Assembly (NCBI GenBank): GCA_030068145.1
Contig: JAPJBO010000292.1
Coordinates: 179,006-243,005 of the forward strand
DNA length: 64,000 bases
Source: Diplonema papillatum
Lineage: Eukaryota > Euglenozoa > Diplonemea > Diplonemida > Diplonemidae
Reading direction: 5' to 3'
Below the pieces are notes generated by a model. It worked only from the letters and a program-made list of their open reading frames with translations, was not told the DNA's origin and did not search any database. The position numbers and the translations under genes were made by a program. Shown here one piece after another: positions 11,606-19,717 of this stretch (position 1 is its first letter; each line of letters opens with the position of its first letter).

Positions 11606-11647
11606 TGCACCGGATGCACAGAATCTGAAGAAATCTGATTTTTCTAA
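11606..11647. repeat. Left member of a 40-bp direct-repeat pair
   Basis: TGCACCGGATGCACAGAATC plus TGAAGAAATCTGATTTTTCT recurs exactly at 12454-12493. The pair encloses about 800 bp containing a charged ORF. Confidence 0.8.
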
Positions 11648-11707
11648 TTTTTCCGATGGAGCTTTTGCCGACAAGAAAGAAATCAGTAGGTTGGCTTCGG
11701 CGGCTCG

Positions 11708-12337
11708 GTGCGTCAGGACGGTGGACGGAGGGTCTGGAGAGGCGCTGTATCCTGGGCAGAGATACCGCGCCTGCAAGCGCTGCGAGGGCTCGAGGTGTCG
11801 GCAGGAGGGTACACAAAGGCAGAACACGGAAAGGTACAAGCAGAGCGCAGAGAAGACGGGGAGAGACTAGGAAAATTTGATTTCAAAAAAGTGGTGCCCA
11901 TCGGACGAGGAAAGGGGGCGACGGGCCCAGAAGTGGTTCACCTTAGTGGAACAGGAGAGTCGGGCGGGACGAGGAGGGAGGAGCTCGAAGAGGAACAACA
12001 CCCAGAGCAAGGAAGTGTCACGAGGCGCGCCGGAGGCAGAGGGCGCGAGCCAGGATACGAAGGCGGAGCAGCGCACACGAGGACGACCGGCTCTGAAGAG
12101 GCCCGGAGTGCCAAGCAACGTAAGAAGGAAGACGAGGAGATTCAGATAGCACACAGCAGGACGCCCGAGCCGAGGCGGCCGACGGACCACGGAGGCGAAA
12201 GGCAGAGCAGGAAAAGCAGGCGCGGTCGGTACGAGAAGCGACAATCGCGGATACGGCAGCAGTCGGCGCGCAGACGAGCAGCAAAGCGGCCCGCGTCGCA
12301 GGTGGCACAAACCGAAGAAGCCCGTGAGGCAGAGTGA
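11708..12337 (+). CDS. Hypothetical K/R/E-rich ORF
   Basis: A 209-codon ORF beginning MRQDGGRRVWRGAVSW is very rich in Arg, Glu, Gly and Lys (REELEEEQ..., SRRGRYEKRQSRIRQQ). No domain is recognised. Other frames across the same segment are also open because of the purine-rich composition, so the reading may be chance. It lies between two identical 40-bp direct repeats (11606, 12454), suggesting that the segment could be a mobile or duplicated unit. Confidence 0.25.
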   Translation: MRQDGGRRVWRGAVSWAEIPRLQALRGLEVSAGGYTKAEHGKVQAERREDGERLGKFDFKKVVPIGRGKGATGPEVVHLSGTGESGGTRREELEEEQHPEQGSVTRRAGGRGREPGYEGGAAHTRTTGSEEARSAKQRKKEDEEIQIAHSRTPEPRRPTDHGGERQSRKSRRGRYEKRQSRIRQQSARRRAAKRPASQVAQTEEAREAE

Positions 12338-12453
12338 AGACGAGGTGATTACGAAGGGGAAGCGCGAAGCGACCAGACCCGGGCTAAGTAGCCTGGAACT
12401 AGTGTGATGGACCTTTCTGCGGAGAGGCTCACGCACTCAAAGATCGACTTATA

Positions 12454-12571
12454 TGCACCGGATGCACAGAATCTGAAGAAATCTGATTTTTCTGATTTTT
12501 CTGATTTTTCTGATTTTTCTGAAAAATCAGAAAAATCAGATCAGAAAAATCAGCATCAGATCTGATCAGAT
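12454..12571. repeat. Direct repeat plus (TTTTTCTGA)n/(TCAGAAAAA)n hairpin
   Basis: The right copy of the 40-bp repeat runs into several TTTTTCTGA units and then into their reverse complement, TCAGAAAAA, from about 12519. The two halves form a long A/T-rich hairpin, followed by CAGATCTGATC-like palindromic bits. It may be a terminal structure of a small transposable element. Confidence 0.75.
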
Positions 12572-12886
12572 TCCCCATCTGTCAATCGTTGCGAGGCATG
12601 TTCTGCCTGAGCATTGAACTAAACTGCCCCATCGAGCCAGGCCCAGCCGGGACCTGTATGGTCCAGTATGCCTTGCGCCATCCTTCTTCGTTTGCTGATC
12701 GCGGACACTGGTTTTGCACCGGGAGACTCAAAGTGCTTACACGTTAGAACGATACGCCAAAAGACAGACAGTAAACCAAGTTTTCCCCCCACCGAGCCAG
12801 GCCCAGAAAACAAACTCTCTGAGAAAGAAAAGCCGTGCGGCGTTGATTAGTACGTTTGCAAGCGGACTGACCGGGACCTGTGCAGT

Positions 12887-13124
12887 ATGCCTAGCGGGGT
12901 GCTGACATTCCAGTTCGGCGTGTATGACGGCGAGCTGAATGAGGCCGGCCTGCGACACGGCTTCGGGAAGCTGAAGTACAACAACGGCAACGAAGTGGAA
13001 GGACAGTGGGTCGACGGTGGCTTGACCGGCGTCGGCAAGAAGACATTCGCCAACGGCGATGTTTACGAAGGAAGCTTTGAAACCGGCAAGAAGCATGGGC
13101 ACGGCACGTACACATTCAAAGCAG
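12887..13124 (+). CDS. MORN-repeat protein A, exon 1
   Basis: The ATG at 12887 gives MPSGVLTFQFGVYDGELNEA. A CAG at 12883-12885 could also be an acceptor, so an upstream exon is possible. Three MORN motifs are visible: VYDGEL...RHGFGKLKY, EVEGQW...TGVGKKTF and VYEGSF...KHGHGTYTF. MORN hairpins usually bind membrane lipids or proteins and organise cortical or cytoskeletal complexes. The exon ends in phase 1 before GTTTGG and joins 16169 with split codon G|GC, continuing the MORN periodicity. The intervening intron is 3044 bp. Confidence 0.85.
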
Positions 13125-13134
13125 GTTTGGAGAA

Positions 13135-13377
13135 CCTTTTCCTTCTTCTTTTTGAATGAATTCACGAACGCAGTCGCGTCGATGCCCTTGTCGTCCACCG
13201 ACGTCGGCCAACTCCCGCCAACCGCGAAGTTGAGCAGCATGTGGAATTTTTCGTTGAACGGCGAATCGCCGTAGACGAGCTTCCCGTCGACCTCGTGGTA
13301 CCACCCGCGGAGCTTCAGGCTCACCGGGTTCCCCGCCGAATCGTAGTTCGCGGTGGACCGCCAGGTGGCAGGGGTTC
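13135..13377 (-). pseudogene. GH16 glycoside hydrolase C-terminal fragment, antisense in intron
   Basis: On the minus strand, after a pyrimidine-rich acceptor (CTTCTCCTAG), the frame reads TPATWRSTANYDSAG, then LRGWYHEVDGKLVYG, then FHMLLNFAVGGSWP, then VDDKGIDATAFV. This is the C-terminal signature of family GH16 (beta-1,3-glucanase/laminarinase type): W-Y-x-D-G-K followed by F-x-x-L-L-N-x-A-V-G-G-x-W-P. The catalytic ExDxxE segment would lie upstream and was not found in the window. The 3' end is ambiguous, either GTGAAT or GTTCTC. It is a lone exon or gene fragment inside intron 1 of the MORN gene. Family call fairly firm; functionality doubtful. Confidence 0.65.
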
Positions 13378-13845
13378 CTAGGAGAAGTGGGGTCTCAGGG
13401 CGTAACGGCCTTACCGACCTCACCTCCGGTCCTCCTGTTCACCCTTGCCGAGGTCCCCGTACGTTCACATATGCCTTCCCCTGTATTCTCGTATTCTCCG
13501 GCGCCGTGTCATCACGACGCTTCGTCCCATTACCGGACGCTCCGACGCCTTTTGCGCACTTAACCATGGTTAAGAAGACGAATGAAAGCATGGACACAAA
13601 GATATCTCAAAGCATCTGCAGAATAACACGAAAAGCCTCCGGGCAAAACCCCCGTTTTCACACTTCTTCTTACGATTCCGTGAAGGCAAACGATACGCGG
13701 GGCAAGAAGCGACCGAAGCATGCCCGACGCGTGCAAAAACACACAACTACGTAGTAGAAGACACAGATAACAATCAGATGGCCGCCAAGGCAACAACTAC
13801 CAGGACACTAGACCGATACGGGCTACATGGCAACCCCTGCTAAAC

Positions 13846-15624
13846 ATGAAACTGCCAAAAGTGCTCGCCTGCCTTGATGGCACTTGCACCTTAAAGAACT
13901 CAATGCTAAACATTCCTCTTGTCGACCACCGCGCCCAGAAAAGAGGGACTGGCCCAGGTGCCTCCTCGAGCACGGAATTGCTACGACGCGCACGAGAGAT
14001 CTGGTCGGGCCGGTTCAATCCCTCATGGCGGAGATCCTGGCAGAACGTGCGAGGCACGTCAACCAAGAATGGAAGGAGCAAAGCGAGAACTCCGTGGGAG
14101 CTTTGCGGGCAGAATCCGGTGCGAAGGTACGATTTCCCGTATCAGCGGATCGCCCCGGCTTGGGCGTGGTTACGGTACTGGGACGACCGGACCTTCCTCG
14201 CCCTCGTGGACTGGCTCGCGGGACTTGAGTGGTCATCGACCGGCGACGTAGCATCGGTTGAGCTCGCTGTCGACTTCGAGTTGTATTCCGGCTTGGACGT
14301 ACGGCTGCCCAAGAAGGAGGCGAAAACGCTTCGCGAGAAAGCGAACGGCATGCGATGCATGATCAGTGCCGTCATGAAGCTGGCGGCCCAGCAAGAGCTC
14401 GGCGGCTGCCTGCCCGGATCGATAAAGGCGGTGACCACGGCACTGTCCTTTATTGGACTGCCCAGCCTGCCGGGCCTGGAACCCAGACCCCGACACCGGA
14501 TGCCCGCTACAGGAGGAATCGTCCAGGAACAGTTGAAGGGGAACGGAGCCTACGACAATGGGCCCGTGTACAACGACGAACGACGCGCGAGGGCAGGCCG
14601 GTGGCCCGCCCCCCAGAGACCTGCCGCAAACCCGGACCCCGTCCATTTTCTGGGCGCGGTGGTCGACAAGAGGAACGCGACGAAGTGCGTCGCGCACTAC
14701 AAGGGGAAGTGTGAGGTCTGCCGCCGCCTCGGAGACAAACAGGGGCCCACCGTGCAGGCGTGCTGTCGGCACCACCACGCCGCCGACGACGGGCTACCCA
14801 TCGCGATCTGCGACCGACACCGAATGTCCAGGTGCGCGGTCTGCAACACGCCGAAGACGTGCTGTGCCGCAGGGCACCACGGGTGCCGCGAACACAACCG
14901 CGGCCCGTGCGAAGGGTGCCGCCAGCTGCCGACGCTCGCAGAGCGACGACCCGCCGCGTGCTGCGGCAAAGGGCACCACAGTGCCGACGAACCGAAGGCT
15001 ACGAAGCCCGCCGCACCACCCAACACGAACACGCCGGCGCCCGCGGCCACGCCGCGCTCGCCTGCGGCTGAGCAACTGTCCGAGTCGCCCAGGAAGGGGC
15101 GGAAGCGTATCCTGCAGGAGACCCCGCGACCGACCACCCACCGGGGGCCGAAGCGCCCGGCCAAGAAAGCAGCGACGCGGCAACGCACGCGAACGGCGCG
15201 GTGCCTCACCAGCTCACCAACCTCCCCGCCTTCATCACCGTCATCATCACCGTCGCCCAAGACGTCATCAACGGGGAACATCATCCCCATACAAACAACC
15301 CTTCCGCGCACGCCAACCGGCGAGCCCAAAGACGCGCCTCCCAGAAGGAGGCGGAAGCGACCCCTGCAGGAGTCCTCGAAGCTCGCATCCCCGACAGGGA
15401 AGCCACGAAGATCGAAGCGATCGCGGCAGGCCGTGAACAACTCTACGCTCGATCACGAAATGGAATGCCTAACTTCTTCCCCATCGTCGACCCGGAAACA
15501 GCCAAACCGGCCCGGAAAGTCCGCACCGCGAAAGCGAGCGGGAATTGAACTTGACTTGGAAATGGCTAGTTTGACCACATCCTCATCATCGTTGACTCTC
15601 CCGACGGACGACGTCATAAAGTAA
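13846..15624 (+). CDS. Mobile-element ORF with tandem CH-CC-CC-HH modules
   Basis: The ATG at 13846 lies in the left flank of the element and opens a 592-codon ORF. Residues about 90-220 are a W/L-rich folded region (APAWAWLRYWDDRTFLALVD; LAVDFELYSGLDVRL). Residues about 280-385 hold three Cys/His modules with the pattern C-x2-H-x4-C-x2-C-x(5-13)-CC-x(1-3)-HH: CVAHYKGKCEVC...CCRHHH, CDRHRMSRCAVC...CCAAGHH and CREHNRGPCEGC...CCGKGHH. They probably bind zinc and loosely recall B-box fingers. The C-terminal 200 residues are basic, disordered and S/P/R/K-rich. A second protein with the same modules is at 31474-31866. No known family was recognised; a DNA/RNA-binding element protein is an inference. 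Confidence 0.65.
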   Translation: MKLPKVLACLDGTCTLKNSMLNIPLVDHRAQKRGTGPGASSSTELLRRAREIWSGRFNPSWRRSWQNVRGTSTKNGRSKARTPWELCGQNPVRRYDFPYQRIAPAWAWLRYWDDRTFLALVDWLAGLEWSSTGDVASVELAVDFELYSGLDVRLPKKEAKTLREKANGMRCMISAVMKLAAQQELGGCLPGSIKAVTTALSFIGLPSLPGLEPRPRHRMPATGGIVQEQLKGNGAYDNGPVYNDERRARAGRWPAPQRPAANPDPVHFLGAVVDKRNATKCVAHYKGKCEVCRRLGDKQGPTVQACCRHHHAADDGLPIAICDRHRMSRCAVCNTPKTCCAAGHHGCREHNRGPCEGCRQLPTLAERRPAACCGKGHHSADEPKATKPAAPPNTNTPAPAATPRSPAAEQLSESPRKGRKRILQETPRPTTHRGPKRPAKKAATRQRTRTARCLTSSPTSPPSSPSSSPSPKTSSTGNIIPIQTTLPRTPTGEPKDAPPRRRRKRPLQESSKLASPTGKPRRSKRSRQAVNNSTLDHEMECLTSSPSSTRKQPNRPGKSAPRKRAGIELDLEMASLTTSSSSLTLPTDDVIK

Positions 15625-15640
15625 CGCTAGCCCGTGAACA

Positions 15641-15693
15641 GTGCTCGCCTGCCTTGATGGCACTTGCACCTTAAAGAACTCAATGCTAAACAT
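15641..15693 (+). repeat. 53-bp direct repeat, right copy
   Basis: This is identical to 13861-13913 (AGTGCTCGCCTGCCTTGATG ... CTCAATGCTAAACAT) and nearly identical to 27961-28015. It marks the right edge of the ORF cassette. The repeat holds a small inverted motif, AAGTGC...GCACTT. Confidence 0.85.
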
Positions 15694-16168
15694 GTGTGCA
15701 CGTGGGGGGCCCGAGATCGCTTTCCTTGCGAACGTGAACTCGGTGTCGGTCACAAGAGCCATGGATTTGGCAAAGCACATAGGAAAAAAGAGTGCGCGCT
15801 AAAGTAAGTCGAATAGTCGGCAATAGGAAGCAAAGAAATACACACAAACATACAATACCTCAAAGGAACCGTTATGACTACGGTCACCCGGAGACTATAA
15901 AACCCCGGATCCCTAAGCGAACTTGCTCTCTAAAAAGGTAGTCGGTCGCGACAGTCCATCGTGACAGATTGTTGTAGTGTGCACAGGCTGCATAATGTTG
16001 TTGTTGTTATTCTCAAGTCCAAAACACCAATACTACTGAATGCGCACCTGCTTTGTAATATAGAGTCTCGAGGAGGCGAGAGTCGAGGAGGCGATAGTAG
16101 GACCCTCTGATTAGGACCAATCAGTCACCGTGGTGCGGATAACAAAGTGAACCTTGCACTCGAAACAG

Positions 16169-16458
16169 GCGGCTGCTACACGGGAGGATACGAGTATGAC
16201 CTGCAGCATGGCTTCGGCAAATGGGAGGCTGGCCGAGAACAGTTCGAAGGCACTTATGTGAAGGGCAAGCGTGAGGGGATGGGCACGGAAACGACTGCCA
16301 AGAGCAACGGGGAAGCCCAAGTATACGAAGGAGAATGGCACAACAGCCAGCGGCATGGGCAGGGCACTGTCGTTTTTGCCGACGGCCAGTCTTGGGTCGG
16401 CCGCTGGGAAGATGGCAAGCCGGTGGAGGGCAACACGTACGACAGTCAAGGCAATCAG
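16169..16458 (+). CDS. MORN-repeat protein A, exon 2
   Basis: After the acceptor CGAAACAG the frame reads GGCYTGGYEYDLQHGFGKW and continues with three more MORN motifs (EQFEGTYVKGKREGMGT; VYEGEWHNSQRHGQGT; SWVGRWEDGKPVEGNTY), making seven with exon 1. The split codon with exon 1 restores G and the repeat phase. The exon ends in phase 0 before GTGTGC at 16459. Linker residues TTAKSNGEAQ interrupt the regular spacing. Role as for exon 1: lipid or protein scaffold. Confidence 0.85.
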
Positions 16459-16876
16459 GTGTGCTACTTCCACCCAGCAACCGCTGCTGTCTTTTGTTTG
16501 ATCCTTGGACCCCTCACAACGTCAACACTTTCCGCCACTGGAGGCAAAGTGTATGGAGTACTGCAAGCGGCGCTCCTTGCTCTTTGCTTCGCACGGTGTC
16601 ACAATCGAAATGTGACGACAAGAACCACTTCTGCAAAGACGTGGAGACTGAAGGAGACGGCAAATCCAGATCCCGTGCGAGCGTTCTGAATATATAACAA
16701 CAAGGTTATCTCACCAGAGAGAGGTGAGTTCTCTGGAGGAAACAGTTTGCCTTACGATTTTCATCATCACCTCATGATCCCGGTTGGTGTCAGGGGTCCC
16801 CGGGGAGTCCGGGCGCCGTAGGGTTTTGGGACCGCTTTTTTCAGTCGCTTCGCTTGTCGCATTCGCCCCCCGGCAG

Positions 16877-17404
16877 GTAACGGAAGCGACCGCCGAGGCG
16901 CCCAGTCGCAGCAAGACGCTCGCTGCCGTGCCGGCTGAGCCTCCGGTAGCTGCGAGCTCCCTGTTCGACGCGCTCGGGACCGGCGACGGCAGCCCCGAGG
17001 CCGCCGCAGTGCAAGCTCGGCTGATGCAAGCGTTCCAAGGCGTCGACAACTTCGGCCGGAGCATCACGGACAGCCTGTCCAAAGCGACCGAAGGGCTGGA
17101 TTCCCTCGAGGCTCAGCTCGCGGGCCTGACGGACGCGTTGGGGTTCGATGACGCCGACTTCGACACTGGCTTTGCTGGCGACGCAGACCCGGAGGCCATG
17201 GCGCAGGCTTTAAAGGAGCTTGAGAACCTCGGCCTGGATGGCCTCGGCTCAGAGCTCGACCCTGCGCAAGGCACGACCGACAGCAGCCCCGAGGGCGCTG
17301 AAGTCATCTCCAAATGCACGGACATCAACTCTGCGCTGCTGAGCGAGGTTTGCAGCGACTTTTCTTTTCGTGATAACAATGCGTTTGTTGGTACTAAAAA
17401 TTAG
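16877..17404 (+). CDS. MORN-repeat protein A, exon 3 (C-terminal region)
   Basis: The acceptor CGGCAG at 16871-16876 joins exon 2 in phase 0. The frame reads VTEATAEAPSRSKTLAAVPA, then an acidic helical region (ATEGLDSLEAQLAGLTDALG; PEAMAQALKELENLGLDGLG) unlike MORN. It ends either at the stop at 17404 or at a phase-0 donor GTTTGC at 17348, which matches the donor type seen elsewhere. With the stop the three exons total 1056 nt (351 aa). Repeat sequence begins near 17378, which favours the donor reading, but no further exon was found. Confidence 0.65.
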   Translation, partial: VTEATAEAPSRSKTLAAVPAEPPVAASSLFDALGTGDGSPEAAAVQARLMQAFQGVDNFGRSITDSLSKATEGLDSLEAQLAGLTDALGFDDADFDTGFAGDADPEAMAQALKELENLGLDGLGSELDPAQGTTDSSPEGAEVISKCTDINSALLSEVCSDFSFRDNNAFVGTKN

Positions 17405-17760
17405 TAGTTGGCAGCGTACTACGTGAAACCTACCAAACACAAGTGTTCTGCTTGTGCGCACAAACAAAAAAGGGCACCTGCTTGGTAGGAAATACTTGAG
17501 GAGATTGCCAGTCGCAAAATCTCGAAGATAGTGTGGCACTCATCAGCATGCCTATGACTTCACACTATCGCAGCAACATTTCGAAGGAGGTAAATATGCT
17601 GTAGCCCACACGAAGATATTGTAGGTACTCATCGGCATGCCGATGACTCCCCACTATTGCAACAACACATCTCAAAGGAGGTAAATGTGCTGTAGCACAC
17701 ACGAAACACATGTTGAATCCGGGGTTAGTGGCGGGCGTCCAACAAAAATATAACTCTAAA
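17378..17760 (+). repeat. A-type retroelement repeat relic with internal duplication
   Basis: It contains GGTACTAAAAATTAGTAG (shared with 9679), GCACCTGCTTGGTAGGAAAT and CTTGAGGAGATTGCCAG. Two copies of an AAGGAGGTAAAT...CTGTAGC block and GTGGCGGGCGTCCAACAAAA follow. These correspond to the A repeat of the 53-kb element with an extra internal unit of about 110 bp (TCATCGGCATGCC...). A diverged family member. Confidence 0.55.
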
Positions 17761-18171
17761 AAAGACGGTGTTACCACTAGCACAACTTCTATCAAACTTC
17801 TACATTCAGGGGGGGGGAGAGCTACTTTTTATTCTGATATCTACCTCACGTGTTTTGGAACAAACCAGCCGAAGACTTACCCATACCGTGTGGTATTTGG
17901 CCACCCCCAGCTGGGATGCTGGCCAGGGGTGGTCAATACAGCCCTACACCAACTAATCCAGGACAGGCTCGACAGACATCCTGTCCTGAGCTGCCGAGGG
18001 CCACCGTGTGTATTCCACGCGGCAGAATTGGAGCTGGCGTCTTGTGGCCTCTCGCACTGGCTTGGCTACATGGCTTGTGCTGGCCCCTTTCTAGAGTCGG
18101 CTCGTGCATCTCCATCTCAAAACAAAGGGTGAAACCAAAGCGGATACGTACGTCATGCGGGGGATGGAGGG

Positions 18172-18262
18172 TGGGAAAAATAATCGGGAAGGATGTGACT
18201 GACATTCTTTGATCCTGTTGGTTCTGGCAAGTTCAAGAGTGCTACCTTTTACCAGGATATTA
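18172..18262 (+). repeat. Interspersed repeat, inverted copy at 32.76 kb
   Basis: ATAATCGGGAAGG, TGTGACTGACATTCTTTGAT and CCTGTTGGTTC recur on the other strand at 32757-32850. Function unknown. Confidence 0.6.
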
Positions 18263-18461
18263 CTAGCAATAACCAACTTCTGCTTCCCTGGAGACAGTAT
18301 TTGCTACAGCTAAAAAGAAGGAGGGCCTACCGTAAGTTAGGTATGTGGACAATGGCCGAAACCACCAATGACCAACGACCAAGGTACCCACCGATCCTCT
18401 TACCTCGTGTAACCACCACTCTTACGACACTCAGAGCACAAAGAATATCTTCCCTTAGCGA

Positions 18462-18522
18462 CGAAGGTCACCCGGAGACTTTAAAACCCCGGAGTTTCAA
18501 GCGAAATTTCACTCTAAAAAGA
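18462..18522 (+). repeat. Repeat X, 3' end only
   Basis: GAAGGTCACCCGGAGACTTT, CCCCGGAGTTTCAAGCGAAA and CACTCTAAAAA match the 3' terminus of repeat X. The 5' part is absent. Confidence 0.65.
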
Positions 18523-18675
18523 ACGTTGGCAGCGGTTTAACCAGGTTAAATCGCACAAACAAATAGCTCGTGCTCCGGTGCCTATTCTTTTATTGTCATC
18601 AAGGTGGATGGGTGACTCAATCAAGGTGTGGGTGACCGCGCTGTCTTCACCAAGCGGTCTCTGCACATCGTGTGC

Positions 18676-19205
18676 ACTCATAATCGTCCGCAGAAGTTAG
18701 CTTGGCGAGTGACTCCCCAATCCAGGAGCACCTTGTCTTTCAGAGCTTGGTTTCGAATTTTCCCTCCCGAGAGGCCAGCCAGAGCAGCGTCCTCTTCGCC
18801 TGTTCCCACCAGTAGTTCCAGGTGTTGTCGGTCCTGATTGCTGCGTCGGGGTCGAGAATGGACGGGTCGGCAAACACACCCCTGTTCTGATCTCAGAATC
18901 AAATCCATCGCTATTGTCCTCTGGAAGCTCGACTTCCCCAATCTTGCTGCAAGCAGCGCACTTGTCGCCATTTCTGCGCAAACCCGTTTGCCTGCAAACC
19001 CGCAAACCACGGGTTCGCGTGTTCTTCGACGAACGAGGGGATGTCCATCGCCATCCCCTTGTCCGCCTCGGCCTGCACCGCCCTCGCGTGCTCCTCGTCC
19101 GCCTCGGCCTGCTCGGCCAGCGCCTGCTGCTCGTTTGCGGCTTGTTCTGTGTGTATTTGCTTGAAAGTTTGGATCCTGTTGGCCTGAACACGGTAGTCGA
19201 CATGT
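18676..19205 (-). pseudogene. Decayed gene with coiled coil and C-x2-C segment
   Basis: Good protein sequence appears successively in three minus-strand frames. The first is VDYRVQANRIQTFK, then a Glu/Ala-rich coiled coil (ALAEQAEADEEHARAVQAEA), then FVEEHANPWFAGLQANG, to about 18965. Next comes NGDKCAACSKIGEVELPEDN to about 18885. Last is VFADPSILDPDAA and NTWNYWWEQAKRTLLWLA. The continuity suggests one gene hit by small indels; short introns are an alternative but the phases do not fit the donors I can see. The 5' end stops at the boundary of a duplicated segment at 19208. Product unknown. Confidence 0.45.
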
Positions 19206-19207
19206 TT

Positions 19208-19407
19208 TTCCCCCGCGAGACGAGCTCACCCGCCGGCCAGAGCGCCCGCTGCAGCACCAACTCCGGTGCCGCCACTCACTGTAGCAGAGCCGCAACCTGC
19301 AGCGCGCCTCCGGAGCGACTTACGCCCGCCGTAGCAGTGCGAAGAGAAGTGAGAAGACTGGAAACTCCCCGGAGAGATGGTCCCTGCACTCTAACTCGTC
19401 CCCCTCT
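19208..19407. repeat. 200-bp segment duplicated at 44.95 kb
   Basis: CGCGAGACGAGCTC..., GAGCGCCCGCTGCAGCACCA and AGAGATGGTCCCTGCACTCT are shared almost exactly with 44957-45150, including the CT-rich end. At 44.95 kb it is the 3' part of a short ORF, so this copy is a transposed gene fragment. It interrupts the minus-strand relic above. Confidence 0.85.
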
Positions 19408-19717
19408 CGCTCTCTCTCTCTCTCTCTGTTTTTTTTTTACCGGGGGTGCAAGTTAACCTTTTGGCTGGAGATGTTTTTCTAACAGCATCAGGAAGATCGG
19501 GGTCAACCATATCTCCCTGCTCCTCTCCGGTTCCTGGCAGAAACTCGTCGTGTCGCTAACCTTGCAGGTCTTTCAACTCAAATGGGAAAACAGGAAGGGA
19601 TCCGCAGACGACTTGCGAAAAGAAGAGAGTGAAATACATGTTGGGGAGTGGGGGAATGGAAAAAAAAATCTAACAAGGGGGGAAGTCCGGAGGAGGAGAT
19701 ATGCATATTTGCTCGGG

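Larger units (their letters stand above)
13811..15948 (+). mobile_element. Repeat X, long form carrying an ORF cassette
   Basis: The 5' segment ACCGATACGGGCTACATGGC plus AACCCCTGCTAAAC matches the start of repeat X, and 15700-15948 (cgtggggggcccgaga, tcggtgtcggtcacaaga, ggtcacccggagactataaa, ctctaaaaa) matches the remainder. Between them about 1.84 kb is inserted, holding the 592-codon ORF. TGCTAAACAT occurs at both boundaries (13840 and 15684) and also at 13904. A 53-bp direct repeat (AGTGCTCGCCTGCCTTGATG...) lies at 13861-13913 and 15641-15693. The cassette could be an insert in X, or X short forms could be internal-deletion derivatives. Confidence 0.7.
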
